NCBI RefSeq assembly: GCF_905475395.1
Contig: NC_058338.1
Location: 35,470,935-35,534,934, forward strand
Source: Chrysoperla carnea
Lineage: Eukaryota > Arthropoda > Insecta > Neuroptera > Chrysopidae
Length of the DNA stretch: 64,000 nt
Direction: 5' to 3'
A program made the position numbers and the translations under genes. Under the pieces are notes generated by a model, which was not told the origin of the DNA, ran no database searches, and saw only the letters and a list, made by a program, of their open reading frames with translations. Below are positions 1-13,985 of this stretch, in pieces. How positions within the stretch are numbered: position 1 is the stretch's first letter; every line of letters begins with the position of its first letter.

Positions 1-293
1 AATATTATATGTATATATAGTATTTACTTTACGTATTTTTTGCAATTTACAAATAATAATAGCAAACTGTTGTAATCGATTCTCATTGATGCCCAAATCA
101 GGGGATTTGGGCTTTGTATCTCAAAAGACGTTAAATAGGATAAAAACTCAAAATGTCGTCTTTATTGCTAATATATTTTTTTAATGTATGAATATTTATG
201 TATAAATAAAACAAACTTTTTTAAATTATCAACAGATGATTGTTTTTGGGCTTGGGCTTTAATAATTAAGCACTCTAGAAAAAACAATATATT

Positions 294-500
294 CAGGCGC
301 GGATCTAAAAATTTTTGGGGGGGGGTCGTAGGATTTTTGTCATTTTTGTTTTTCAATAAAATAACAAAAAAACCAAATAAACAAAGATTTTTTTTGTTTT
401 TCGGTTTGTAAAATATTGATTCAGCTCTTTTTTTGAAATGCGGGCTGTTTTGGGGGGGGGGGGGTCATGACCCATGTGACCCCCCTTAGATCTGCGCCTG
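294..500. mobile_element. hAT-like non-autonomous element (MITE) with 8-bp TSD
   Basis: The element begins CAGGCGCGGATCTAA and ends with its near-exact inverse, TTAGATCTGCGCCTG. It is flanked on both sides by the same 8 bp, AATATATT (286-293 and 501-508). An 8-bp duplication with CAGG...CCTG termini is typical of hAT superfamily DNA transposons. The 207-bp interior has G-rich stretches (about 315-327 and 454-467), a C-rich stretch just before the right terminus, and no transposase, so this is a non-autonomous copy. The short open frames crossing it are accidental. Confidence 0.82.
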
Positions 501-2723
501 AATATATTAGGGACCAAAAACAATAAGAAGTGAAAATCGGTATTTAGTTGAATTTGATAATAATAAACTTTTGGGTAATCATTTACAGCGTTTCTTTTTT
601 TTTTTTTTTTTTAATAATAAAGAATTGCCAATTTTGTTATCATATTTATTTTTAAAGTAGTATAGAAGTGTCGAGGGTCACAGTTAACTACTATTTTTAA
701 AAAAAAATTTATTCGAAAGATTATAGTTCCCTACGTAAAGAGAGAAAAAAAGATTTTTTTACCGTACCGTTTGAGGGAGATATAATTAATTAAAATTATG
801 CAAAATTACATATATTAAATTATATGCAAAATTACATATTATGCGTATCTTTGTTCAATTTTACCGGAATGGTTTTTGTTTGCAAAATTGGCACAGTTCA
901 CCATAGTAAAAAACTTTTAGATTTATAAAACAGCACTAAAAACGTGCCGTTTAGCTTTGTTTTTCCGTCAACAGTCATATTTAGGGGAAAATAAATTTAG
1001 GGAAATTGCGGATTACTTAAATACAGTATATTATATAATATTTATGACCCAACGTACAGCCGTTAAACTACACTAATAAAAAAAAAAAATAATATTTCTT
1101 TTTATTTGGGGCATATTTACTAGTAAAAATATATATTTCAAATGTCGTTGACTATTTTATATTTTGGCTATTGAAAATAATTAAAATTTTACACGTGCGT
1201 TTCTTTTCTCAAAATAATTTGAAATATAGCAGTATCACACATTTGACATTTTAGGCTATATTTAGTATTATCTTTTTGTGGGGATATAAATTAAGTAATT
1301 AAGTCAGTAAGTGAAACCCCTCTGATTAAACCACATACTTAAGATAACAAATCTATACATTGCTCTAGCATCATTTCCACATCAGAACCCTGTTCAAACC
1401 TTTTAAGCATGGCTAAAAAATAGGCCAGCATTGTCAATTCTACTTTTTCAAATATAATTAAATCGGAATTTTGTAATTTATTAAAAAAATATATTCAGGT
1501 CAAAATAAATATTTACTATAGAATTACAAAATTAGAATATGGTAATACATTATTTGTACAATCAATAACATGAAAATTAAACAGTAGAAAATATACGGGG
1601 TGCTCAAAAAGTTTAAGATCCCCCTCTGTTTTAAAATCGTAAAATCTAATGGTAGCCTTGGATTTGCACCTTAACCTTGTTCATGAAGGTAACTTCAAGG
1701 TCAAGTCGGTTTTCTAAAATGAGATTCTTAAATGATTTTATGATTAAATGAATTCACTATAAAGAACAAAATTGCTGAAAGAACTAAATACATTAAACAA
1801 TCAGACGTTTTGACATTACTGTTGTGAAAAATTTTGCATGTATCGACGGATTTTTTCTGCCAGTGTTAATATATCATCCAAGAACCAAATAATACAAAAA
1901 TATCATTAATATTCGTTCAATCATAGAAAAAATTTGATTAACAAATATAAAATTACTGTCTATTCTCTCTCTGTCAAGTATACAGTGTGGGTCATTTTAA
2001 TCTATAATGGCCAATAGCTCGTTGTGTAGTTAACCAATAACAAAATAACTTAAACGAAAATTAACAATTAGTATTTATTCTTCTCAAAATTGTGGAAAAA
2101 ATTGTATCTGGTAGCTCTATCTGTTAAAGCCTGTATATAGAGGTAAATATGGGCAACATTACTAACAAACAATAATGTAAATATAATATTTTTGAAATTA
2201 TTGTTTTAACTTGCATACTTAGTAGTTTGAACAATTAATAATTAATAATAGTTGACAAAATGTTGTTCACCTTGAATTTTTTCCGTAAAACAAAAAAATT
2301 TGTATAAATTTTGATGGCTAAGTATATACGAGGTTTTTTAATTAAAGAGTTTTCAAAAAAATTATCATAAGATATTTTTTCAAGTCCTTTAAAAAAATTG
2401 ATAATATTTCACGGTGTTAAAAAGTTAATGACCTGTTCGATATGGCTGTATCGGCTGCATTTATGATACATGCACTCCAAAACAGCTGAACCGATTTCGC
2501 TAATTCTTTTTTTATAATATTCTTTGAAGTACGAGGATGGTTCATACGGAGAGAAAAATTAAAAAAATTGCCTGAAAAAGTCTAAAAACAACACTTCTAT
2601 ATTCTCATACAGAAGATTCGTATTAATAACCATTTGAACTTTAATACCATACCATAAAGTTTAAGTGTTAGGGGTTCCGGGAAAGCAAAACAATTGAGTG
2701 ACAATAGGATCTTTTTTTATCTT

Positions 2724-2818
2724 ACTAGCTGACCCGGTACCTCAAATAGCAGAATAAGTATTTAAAAAAAAAAAAAGAATTGACTGATAGGCGGTACGAA
2801 ATTCGCCGGGTCAGTTAG
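2724..2818. repeat. Short inverted repeat, CTAGCTGACCCGG type
   Basis: ACTAGCTGACCCGG at 2724 is matched in inverse by GCCGGGTCAGTTAGT at about 2804-2818, around an A-rich core. It looks like a small terminal-inverted-repeat remnant. I could not define a target-site duplication. Confidence 0.45.
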
Positions 2819-3015
2819 TTGTTTATAAATTTATAACAACTTTTGGGCAGCCAAGGAGGCGTGTATTGTTTATTGTAAACAAATTTTTAAAATATATTCT
2901 TTGGTAAAAATTATCAGCCACTAAAGTTTTTTTAAACTGTTTATAAAAAAAGTAAATATATAAATAAAATAGACTCCTTTAAATTAAATTCGATTATTGG
3001 TTGCCATCCATCGTC

Positions 3016-6000
3016 ATGCATTTTAAATCTAAAACAGAACAAAGTAAATATGCTTGGAAATATAAGCATAAATTAGAAAAGGAATGGAATGAATATCAAC
3101 GGCAGAAAAAAATAAAAAAACAAATTAAGGATTTAGAAGAAATTAAGGTACATTTAGACTAATAACTCATCAGTTTTTTACAAATTACAAAAAAACTATG
3201 CATCAAATTTTAAAAATTCTAGCTGAAATATTTCTGCACATTTCCGTTTTTTTTTTCTAGCTTCAAAATTGAGATATGCCATTTTTAAAATGGAATTTTT
3301 TTGCCCATTCTTTATAACCATGATATTCTATTTAATTTTATTAGACTAAGATCGATTGATTCGACAATAAAATTACCAAAATTAACTTTGTGCAACTTAT
3401 GGTGCTCAACGAAAGCTCTAACAGACTTGTTTAATTCGTTCCAATATTAATAATTAAAATTGAATAAATTTTATCAAAATAAAATATTTTCATTTAACTG
3501 ATTAGGAAAAAATGATTGAGACAAAATTGAAGCATGAATGCATGAAACTTTATAAGAAAAAACCTAAATACGAAGAAGAAATTGAAGAATTATTTAGACG
3601 AAATTTTGATATAACATTAACAAAAGGGAAATTAGCAAAAGCTTTATATAAAATTATCGAAACCAAGAATATTTTAAATAAGTATAATATGAGACAAATT
3701 GATAATCGATTAAAAATAATTAAAAAACTCGCTGATGAATTTGATAATTGTAATAAAAAAAAACTTAAACCAATACAAAAAGAGTTATCATTTGGATCCG
3801 AAAAAGGAGAAGAAGAAGAAACAACCAGTTTTATGGACTTGATAACAAGTAGTCATATGTCATCACATAGTAGAAGTCGAACTAGTACAGGAAGAAGACA
3901 TCGTAAGTCCAAAGGTTTTATAAATACATATCCAGCCCATGTGGGTCATATTGAGCAAAAAGATATTACTATGGTAACTCATGTATCTTAAAAAAATGGA
4001 TAATTATATATGGGGTTCCTAGTACGTTTCCTAGTATATTTATGTCAGTTCCTAGTACGTTTTTATAAGCGATCGCCTAGTAAATTAATTGAGCGTTCGC
4101 CCCATGTAAATTCAGCCCATCTAATGACTAACATTATTTTACCTTATCTAATCGAAGTAACAATATGATTGTAATGATCGATTTCTTTTGAAAACAATTA
4201 TTACACATTCACGGATGGAGTGTATAGTAAATGAAACAGTAAAAAGACTAAAACACTAGAGACTATAAACTAGTAAAAAGACTATTCCAAGTTAAATATC
4301 GCCATTGTGATAATTTAGTTTTCTTAATAAAATTGGTTGGAAAGTATAGGTTTTAAGGAATAGTGATCCAAAAATGATATGGAACTTCTTTAAAGATTAA
4401 ATCAGTATTTCAGTAATTTTTCTGCACAGTCGCATTTTTTTATGAACCATATAAAAATGAAAGCTAATATTTTACTAGCCTTAGCTACAACTTTTTTCAA
4501 AGGGGGGAAACGATCCAGTAATAATTAACCTTCCACCACACCTGGAAGGTGGGGTTAAGAGTCACTTTGAAATCTATTTTAATTGTAGGTATGCAATTTT
4601 TAGAATTTAGGATTAGAAGTTTTACAGTAATTGCCTCTCTTTGATTTCAGTGTAATTAATGATTGTATATACTTTTTATGTTTTTAGGTTCATCCAAAGC
4701 AAGTTTCAGAAGATTTCAATTCGTAAGTACCATTTCTAAAATAACAATTTTTTGTTTTATGTCGTTTATTATGTATACCAAATCTTTTTGTGTTGGAACT
4801 TCCAAAACTAACCTGGAACATCTAATATTTACATCTGCTTTTGTTTTAATTCCAAATAATAATCAATATAAAAAAAATTTTTTGTTGACAAAAAAAAGCG
4901 TTAAAAAGAGAGTTGAAAATGTTAAATCTGCCTCCTAGGGCACAGAGGACTCTTAGTTTAGGTGCTAGGGACCCACTTGCGGTAGCCTTCTTTTGTTTAT
5001 TATTATTAAATCTGCCTCCAAAACATGTGGTCTTGTAGCCGTTTTCTTACCCACCAATATTATTTGAGTACATATTACTAATATTCATATATTATAATAT
5101 TTTTTGATTTAGGGCGCATCGAAAAGGAGGAGCTCGGTATCCCGACCATCAACAGACATAACATATTTGAACACATTACCCGATTTCAGGGCAGTATTAC
5201 CCCCTGAACATATTCCTGTATCCGTATTTTATAAGAATAATAAAATTATTGATGAAATTTTGAAAGATGAACATGAATTTGACTATTTGTCTGGAATCAG
5301 TAAACTAGAAAATGAAAATGACATCGTGGTGAAACCAAGTATAATAAAATTTAATGTAAGCTTATGATGTGAGTGTATTCAAAATCAATTAGATGGAAAA
5401 GACTCAATTTTATATCATCTTTATATAAGCGGTTTTGTTCTGGCTGGTAGAGGAGACATGAAATTCGGAATTTAGATTCTAAGTACGATCGATATATGCA
5501 GCCACTAAGTAAGGAGTTAAAAAATTTAACCGCTATGATGTTGAAATGATGGACTTGGCCTTTGGCGAATTTTTTTCTTTTCAAGTAAAAAGATGACAGC
5601 TTTGTTATTTTATAAAGAATAACTTTCTAATTAAATATTTTCTGTATATCTTAACATTTACAAATATGATTTGAATTTTCAATGGTACTGCAGGTCAAGG
5701 TCTAATTTATGACTTCTGAGAAATGTTCCTCCTTTTAATATATAACAACTTTCACTAAGGAAGGAGAGTTGTCCAAAAACTCTTCTTTGAAAAAATTTTA
5801 AGCTGGATTGCTTACAATGGTATACCAGGCATAACTTATTATATTTTCTTTTCGTAGGATTATAATATTGATAATATTTATTCTCAGAAAATTTTTGTAC
5901 ACAATAACAGTCCACTACCCATACAGTGCACGTTGATAGATCTTATTTATATTGATTTGGCTGAAAGTAATCCCTTCCAGGTAAGCCACAATGCATCAAT

Positions 6001-9000
6001 AGTCCAAAATAAATTAAAAAATACCAAGTCTTTTCAATACTGCTCTCAATTGGCCACAACTTCAGACCCAAAAAATGTTCCTTTTGGAAAAACAAGAATT
6101 TTTTTCATAAACATCATTTATTGATTTTCTAAAAGGGTGGTAATTTTTGGCAAAACTTAAGTTTACTTTTTCTCCAAAACTATAAAAACAAAAATAATTT
6201 CGGCAATAATAAGAGATTTTATAACAATATTAAGAAATATTTTCCCATATAACAACCGGGCAATTTATTCTAGAATAAAAGAGGTACTTTTAATGGTAAA
6301 TAGTTCAGACATTAGCATTCAATCATATTCAGGGATTCCAACAATTTATTCATTAAATTGCTGTATTCACTTGCTTTTTTTTTAGATAGAAATAAACAAT
6401 AAGTTACAATCACTTTATCGATATATGTCTTTTCCAATGAAAGTGGTATTTCAACCAAAAGAAATAAAAACAATCCAAGCAACAATCATATTTCACACTG
6501 TGCGTCCAGATTGTAAGAAGAAAAAATTTGAAATAAATATTGAATGCAGGCCAATATTTAATGATTTAATCATTAACCCAACTACTGTAAAATTTGAAGA
6601 TACTCCATTTTGGAAATTTGATAAGATTTCATTAAAGAAATATATAACTGTAAGTATCAGCCAATTCTAGTGCTATTCACAAGTTAAGTTTTTCTTCTAG
6701 AAAAATTTAGTTTCTTAAAATTGAACCACCTGTATCAAGAATTTTAAGGTCGCTAAATGATTTTATGGACTTCTTACAAACTTCTTACGAACCCTGTTGA
6801 TAAGCGTGTTTTGTGGATTCTACCAATCTTAACGTCCACAGCTCAATGTGTATTTATCATTTTTAATTGACAAAAACAATAACATTTTTTACAGTTGAAG
6901 AACAATTTTTCCAAGACACTCTATATTCGTATCGCACGTTACCAACGAAATACTGATAGAGCGAGAAGCAGCGTTTCACAAACAATTTTAGATGTAGCTC
7001 CCGAATTCGAATGCAAGTACACTTTAATTTAAAATAAATAAGTTATTTTTTGTAGAATTTTTTTTTTTTTTTTTCATTTGTCTGCCTTGAAAATTTTAAT
7101 TTTTAGAAGCTTACTGTTACCTTGATTAGTAATAGACACTTTTCTCAATGTTGAAAAATAAGGTTTTAATATGGTGTTTTAGTATACTTTTGTATATTCC
7201 GGCAGCTTTTGTAAAAAAATTTTCGGGCGTAGGATAAACTGTAAACATACTGTAATTACACATAATTTGATCAACAATTTATTTGTTTGCGAAATTTTCC
7301 GATTTAAAAATTGATTTCGAGTCTAATATTGAATTTGTACAATGCTCAATAAAAGAGTGTTGTTATGTCGAAAAAATTGTAATTGTTATTTAATTTAATC
7401 AAATAAACGATGTACGAACGCTTAGGAAATGAACACACAAAGTTTCTATTCTTTTATGTAAAAAATTATTCTAATTTTTAAATATTTTTTATAAACACAG
7501 GTTTTACTGTGGTAAAAAGTTTACTAAATAAATTGTTGAAAAGAGTTTCAAATGTTTTTGATATATTCACTACTTTTATTGAGATACCATCCAGAGGGTT
7601 CTCTAAAATTCCATGTATTTGCAAAAACATTTCCAGTGAAGGAGTTTTTGTGGATTATTTCAAGTTTTATCTTTATTCGGACGCAGATTGCAATGATTTG
7701 ATAGCAGAAAAGGTAAAAGGTTATAGAATAATATGTAAAATTCATTTATACAAATGGAGATCAATCTAAGAAATAAAAAAAATTCCAATATAAGTTTCTG
7801 GATCCACTATAAGTTTTATAATTTTATAAATTCATGAATCATGAATAAAACTTAATAATTGTAAACAAAAATTAAATTATGTGTTTTCCAGACAATTAAA
7901 GCAGAAATAAGTTGCTCTGGGTATAAATTTGAGTTTAGTAAACCACATGTTGATTTTAAAATATGTATAATAAATTTTGGTAACTATCAAGATAATATTA
8001 GCGTTATAAATAAATCAAATACTCTGTTGAAATGTATTGTAAAAGTACCAAAATCTATGAAAGACTTTATGAGTGTATTTCCAGTCGAAGGTTTTATATT
8101 GGCTAAATCAACACAAATTTTTTATTTACGCTTTTCTCCAGGGTAAGTTCAAGTATAGTTAATTTACATTTACGACAAATGCAAAAATGTAATGCTGTTT
8201 AAAGTTTAGATATCTTAAACTTTCTGGTCCATCAAAAGGTCTGTCAGAAGTAAGTTAACAAAAATTGTCAGTCAGACTTTTTTTTTCAAAAAATGGTTTT
8301 CACAAATTGTGTAAATTTAAAGCAGGTGTTTTAAAACACAATATTTTTTTCTAGGTAAATTCAAAAATTTAGGTATACAAAATTACAATCAACAAATTTT
8401 TACTAGCCTGGCGGGCGTAACATGTTTTTCGGCCATTTTCGCTTTCTAATTTTGAGGTATTAAATGGGATGCTTTTTTTTTGTTATGAGCTTTTATATTA
8501 TAAACTCTCTGACGATTTGTCAAATTTGTAGGAATTCTACATATTCATTAAACAGGCATGATTTAGAAAGTAGTCGTTATTATAATTCCATATTACATCT
8601 ACTAAATTTCCCACTAAAAATGTGTATTTCAAGTTCAGAATACAAAGATTTAAAACCACCAAAAATTCCGATATATGCTGTGATTTACATTCCCTCAATT
8701 CAAATAGAAATTAATAATGAAGGTATTGTAAGTTTTCATATCTTAGTTCAAACTTGAATTTAAACGTAATTATATTTTTCTCCTCCCTGCAATAACTCTT
8801 TAAGTTTGAAAAAATTTTTAAGTTTGTTTCTGGGCGGTTCTGTAATTTTTTTACTCTTCACAATTTTTTCAAAAAATTGTTAACAGATCAGTCCCAACAG
8901 AGAACGATCTCTGCAGATTTTGTCATGAAGTGGAGAAAACTGGATAGTTCTATATGAATGCGAATAAGCCTCACCTCAAATAACGCCGCCATTTAGGATG

Positions 9001-12000
9001 GACTGATCTCCGCTCAAGTGAAATAAATGAAGTGTCTCTCAAGAATATCCTGTAGTTTATTAAAGCTGTAGGTCTTCTGGAGCACCTATGAAGCAAAGTA
9101 GGTACAATAGATTAAAAGACCTAATACTTACTAGGCTAACTGAAATCTAATCCAAGTTATTTTTTGAATCAGTTCTATATAATATATTCCTCGAAAGGCA
9201 AAAAAAAAAAGAAATTAAATTATTTCTGACTTTTCTACACCATATCTAATAGCAGTTTGTGTATTTAGTAGTAAAAGCAATACATTCCCGGGCGACTATG
9301 GAATTTTCAACATGATATTCAATTTAAGTTTATTAAAACTTTATTACATTTTTCAGGTGTTATAAAAATATTTAATTTAGGTCGAGTTACAACAAAAGAA
9401 ACAGTATTACTACAACTTCGATTATATAATACTTCAGTATTATCAGAAGAATATGGATTCTTAAATTTACCAAGCGTATGTTTTAAATCAAAAATAACAA
9501 TTCTCATTTATTAACAAAAAGATATCCATCAATAAAGATTTTGGCGCTAGATATAGAGCAGTTTAAAGTTTTAGATCAACTTTTAAACAGTTATTTACTT
9601 AATCCGGCTCTGTTTTAAGCTAAAATAGACATATGGCGTTTTGCTTCTAATTGCGAATATTTCAATATAAAACCCTTTTTTATCTCAAGTTTGTAACGCT
9701 TAAAAATATGGATGCTATGAAGAAATTTTTGGTATAAGGTTTCATAAAATCACCTAATTATTCCATTTCCAGTTATCTGTCCGTCTGTCTGTCAACACGA
9801 TCACTCAAAAACGAAAGGAGATATGAAGCTGAAATATTCATGATGTTTTATTTTATAAATAGTATATACATATTCATCCTGGATATGGATTTGGAAAAAT
9901 TTACCCTAATGAATTTTTCGATTTTGTAATGTTTTATTCACCCGATGTGGATGATATGATTAATACGGAATCAGATTTGCCAAATACAATAGCAGAAAAT
10001 AATTTTCAAATAAAAGTTTACACTGTATTCAAAGGTAAAAAAACTCGCCAAAAGCAATTATAACTGATTGTTCGTTCACCTATTTTAAAACTTGAAAGAT
10101 ACGGCTATTTCGAAAAAGTAATCACATTTTCGTAAAACCCTGGTGGAAAAAATATTTGAAAAAAGAATAAGTCTTAATAAGTCTTAGAAAACTCTGAAAA
10201 AGTCTTAGAAACTTTAAAAAAGTATTAAGAACTCTGAATTAGAATAGTCCGAAAACGTTGAGAAATTCAAAGTTCCAAAGACTTTTTCAGAATTTCTTAT
10301 CTTCAAATATTTTTTCCACCAGGGAAGAACAAAAGTAATAGAGAAATTAATCAATTCTGACCTTAAATATTTTAGCAACTCGCTGAAAATTGGGTTTTAG
10401 TTAAATTTATTTTAAAGGATGAAAATAATATGTGAAAGTTGCTGTCACATAGAGGTTTTGGAAAATTGAAAATAAAAACAGTTTTCCCTGATAACTTAAG
10501 GCTATACATTAACTATAAATATTATCAAAGATAATAAATGAGAACTCTACTCTTATTGGGTTACTCGTTGTTAATTTAGTGGCGGACTGCACGGTGCTTT
10601 AGTGTACCAAATTTTCAGTCAGTTGCTAATATTCTGGAACCCAAAATTTGTTTTATTTTACTATAATAGAAACAATGACAAAAGTTTGGAACTAAGGAAA
10701 ATAAAATATTTTCTATTTTAATGTTAGACGCGAAAGTACCAACTGGTGAAGACTCCAGAAGTTCTTATGACAAGCCCGGGGGTATTGATATGACTGTAGC
10801 TTATTTTAAAAGCTATATCATAAATCCTTTATTTGAATTTGATTATCAATATATTCGAACTAGATGTACACCATGCGGAAGTTTTTCATTATCCATAATT
10901 CACTTACGCTTGAATGAATCAACTCAAAGATGTTTGAAACGAAAAAGTAAAAATTTACAAGGCACTTTTATGCTAAATACAGATTCTGAGGAAATTCAAG
11001 CACAACCTAGATTAGGTACATTAAACAGTGAAACCAAGGTGAGATTGTTAATTTATTTTTTATACCAGGCTCACCATATATATATAATACTCCTACTAAC
11101 ATGCCCCAAATAAACCGGTTATATATATAAGCCAAATTTTGTAACATAAACACCTGAAATGTCTAAAATTACGAAAAATAATGAATAATAATAATAAACA
11201 CAATTGTCGCAAGTTGCGCAGAAGGATGCGAAGGAAGGTGTAATAGTTAACGTGAAAAATTAATTTTTCTCAAAGTTGATTAACTCGACTCTGAATATTA
11301 AAAAAACAATTACTTTTCAAGAGTATTAAAATTGTAATCCAATGCAGTCCAAAAGTACCAAGTGATTTGTATAAAGAAGTCGCAAAGCAATTCAAACAAG
11401 GTTCACCCAGAGAAAAGAAACAGCCTACTACTATGCAACCTCGTTTTGATGTGGTTCAAAGTGTATGGCAATATTTAAAGCCATATACGCTTGATGTAAC
11501 AGTTAGATGTCAGCTCAAATATACACATATACCGTAAGTAAAAAATGAATACTATATTAGTCCTAACTAAAGGCGAACCAACTAAAAAACTAATTTATTA
11601 GCACGTGCCAGGTGCAACACACGTTTTATAATGAACAACTGTTCACAATAAAACGTGTGTTACAAAATATTACTTCATGTTCGTCTTCTTAAGAATACTT
11701 TTCAACAACGCATTTCTGAAACATCGGCAACGACCTCTCATGTGTATTAATATAAAAATTAGAAAAAAACATTAACACAGAATTTTTTTAAATATTTTTC
11801 AGCCATGAAGAGATGTTAATGTGTCGTGTTGTATGCCCCGTGATTAAACCTAATTTTATTTTATCTAATTTAACATCACAAAAAATTGTGTTTGGTGGAC
11901 AACCAATTGGATTACAATCACATATAACTGTGCTTGCTAAAAATATAACAAGTAAATTCATAGAATTAAAAGTCATTTTTCAATTTTTTTTGTAATATAG

Positions 12001-13985
12001 GTACTCTTTTAACCATAATCCTAAAGTTTCAGCTCAATCGGAAGGAAACAAAATGCGGGCAGTATTTTCAAATTAAATGCCCTTTGAATCATATAATCCC
12101 CAATTTTAAAAGTGATTAAAAAAATGTTTTCCCCGCACTCAACAAAAATACTTAATTTATGATGGTGTATTGTAACGACATTGCGATTACGTTTCTATCG
12201 AATGTATGTACATTCGATAGATGCGACTTTTAAAAATATTTTACAAATATTACTTAAGCAACACTTGTGTTCTGTACTCCATCATTGCGGAATAAAAACC
12301 AAAAGAGACTTTCCTATAGTATATTACCTTATATTTAATGAATTTCATCAAAAATCTGATTTTTTTATAGTGCGCAAAATTACTCTCACTATTCCACATT
12401 TAAACCCGAAAGGCCCATTCAGATGTAATATATCACCATTAGGATTGACTTTATTGCCGTTTGAAGAAAGGAAGTTTCAGATATCTTTTGAGCCGATTAC
12501 AAATACTCATGTATGCTATTATATTTTTATCGTATATTTTCTTATAGCGCAGAAGTCAGTAATAAACTTTGGACAGTCATTTCACTTCGGCTGATAAAAG
12601 TTGTGGACTTGTGAACGTCAGTTGATCGCGTAGCGATGAACTTGGAATACGGAAGCCTGTCATGCACGTTATGGAAGCCTGTTATGCATGATTTATTTTT
12701 TTGAGCATGTTGAACATAAAGTTTTTCATATTTTTGGTTACCGTTCGACCAACTTTTCAACCCCAACGACCACTTACTGTTACATCTATATTGATATAGA
12801 TAAAATCAACTTACCTAAAAAAACTGTTTAATTGTAGTATTATGAATACATCGAAATACAATCCGAACTCACATTAGTTCCATTGGCTTTAATTGGATAT
12901 GGAATAGCTCATAATATTAGTTGGACTAGCACATTAATCCATCGTGGAACCTACAATAATCATCAAGTTACACCAGCTAAAGCGGTTTTTGAGGTAACAA
13001 TATTATTATATAAAATTATTTATTTTGAAAATTTCTTTCTTATATAGCAATTTCTACTTGTCAATAGATACGAAATTTTATGGAATGCGACATTCCTATT
13101 ACAATTGATGTGGGTCTTCGATTAAAAGGTTTTATACCATCTGATAAAAATCGGCAAAATAAAGCTAACATACAAGCATCTAAACCTGGTAAACTTTCAA
13201 CTCAGAAATTTACCGAAATAGAAGAAAAATCCATATCAAATTTTGAAACTAGTAAGAAAAATTCCGTTATAATATAATATTAATAATTTAAAATTAGCCC
13301 GCAAGCTGGCAATATGAACGCTACGTCATTCTGTAAAAGACTTTCTTATTTTGCAGTAATAATAGCAAGATTCGAAAATGTTCGATCTTCCAAAGAATAT
13401 CTTGAATTATTCGTAGAGTTAATAACATATTAACATTCATATTGTTAAAATCAAGATAATATAATTTTATTAATATAGTGGATTATTTCATAATTCACTA
13501 AATAATTCCCAATTTCATATAATACAATCTAGCCGAAAAGAGAAGAAAATCACAGCCACATCAAATAAATTTTTAACAAACTGCATGAAAAACACTTTAT
13601 TATCACAGCAAACCCGTCTTTACAAAATTGATGAAATTATGGCAGCATGTCTAAAATACCAATTTTTCTTTTTTAATTCACTTAACTTCACGTGAAAATA
13701 TGCTAATATATTTTATGATCATATTTTTTAGGTTTCCGTGAATATTTCACTCATCGTGTTTATGGAGTACAACAAAATAATTTTACAATAAAAGCAAAAT
13801 CAAAAGCTGCCATAGTCGTGACATTCGAAAAGCCCTCAGCGAGTGGTTCACTTACTTCGTACAGCAAATTACACTTCTCACAAACCAGGCTAATAACTAC
13901 TAACGCACATTTAATAAAATATAATTTATTGATGGGTAAAAAATTCCTAACAGATTTTATTTATCTTGTAAATGTTAAAAATTAA
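3016..13985 (+). CDS. CFAP74: Cilia- and flagella-associated protein 74 (CFAP74), 19 exons
   Basis: Axonemal protein of the CFAP74 family, which belongs to the central-apparatus projections of motile cilia; in insects the expected site is the sperm flagellum. Exons by eye: 3016-3147, 3506-3902, 4688-4722, 5113-5355, 5858-5980, 6386-6649, 6895-7016, 7501-7712, 7892-8142, 8532-8722, 9357-9475, 9863-10034, 10728-11038, 11322-11533, 11803-11951, 12371-12510, 12838-12993, 13068-13251, 13732-13985 (about 1,220 residues; human is near 1,580). The N-terminal exons are Lys/Glu-rich and probably coiled coil, followed by a Ser/Arg-rich linker. The rest is beta-rich, as expected for ASH/MSP-like Ig domains. 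Family-specific matches include SKPHVDFKICI (exon 9), EEYGFLNLP plus GYGFGKIYPNE (exons 11-12) and PHLNPKGPF (exon 16). Every junction keeps phase except exon 7 to 8. The true start may lie further 5'. A possible poly(A) signal is at 14085. Confidence 0.86.
8890..9085 (+). mobile_element. Decayed non-LTR retrotransposon tail in a CFAP74 intron
   Basis: Within the intron between CFAP74 exons 10 and 11, one frame reads PTENDLCRFCHEVEKT, then a stop. After shifts it reads NEVSLKNIL-stop-FIKAVGLLEHL. A Cys-x2-Cys-His motif followed by a SLK..L.FI.A.GLL motif is characteristic of the C-terminal tail after the RNase H region in many insect non-LTR elements. Two or more stops and a frame change make it a relic. 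The GC content is higher than in the flanking intron. Confidence 0.6.
9683..9840 (-). repeat. Dispersed repeat family copy (inverse orientation)
   Basis: Carries the inverse of the motif set seen at 31319-31855: AAGTTTGTAACGCTTAAAAA, TTTCATAAAATCACCTAATT, a run of CTGTC units, then ACTCAAAAACGAAAGGAGAT. It sits in a CFAP74 intron and is truncated. Confidence 0.6.
12193..12218. repeat. Perfect 12-bp palindrome
   Basis: CTATCGAATGTA is followed by its exact inverse TACATTCGATAG with a 2-nt spacer, inside a CFAP74 intron. It could form a small hairpin or be a protein-binding palindrome. Confidence 0.5.
12651..12690. repeat. 22-bp tandem duplication, intronic
   Basis: GGAAGCCTGTCATGCA and GGAAGCCTGTTATGCA occur 22 bp apart within a GC-richer patch (about 12545-12690) of a CFAP74 intron. 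The patch looks inserted, but I recognise no transposon protein. Confidence 0.5.

Larger units (their letters stand above)
1..3015. other. Upstream non-coding stretch, no gene recognised
   Basis: AT-rich sequence with long homopolymer runs (a G run near 455-467, T runs near 595-612). No open frame here has splice support or a recognisable protein. It holds a hAT-like element at 294-500 and a short inverted repeat at 2724-2818. Missing 5' exons of CFAP74 could lie here, but I see none. Confidence 0.6.

Noticed and set aside
184-411. Overlapping open frames of 60-75 codons on both strands near the left end
   Set aside because: They run through the hAT-like element and homopolymer tracts and have no protein-like motif.
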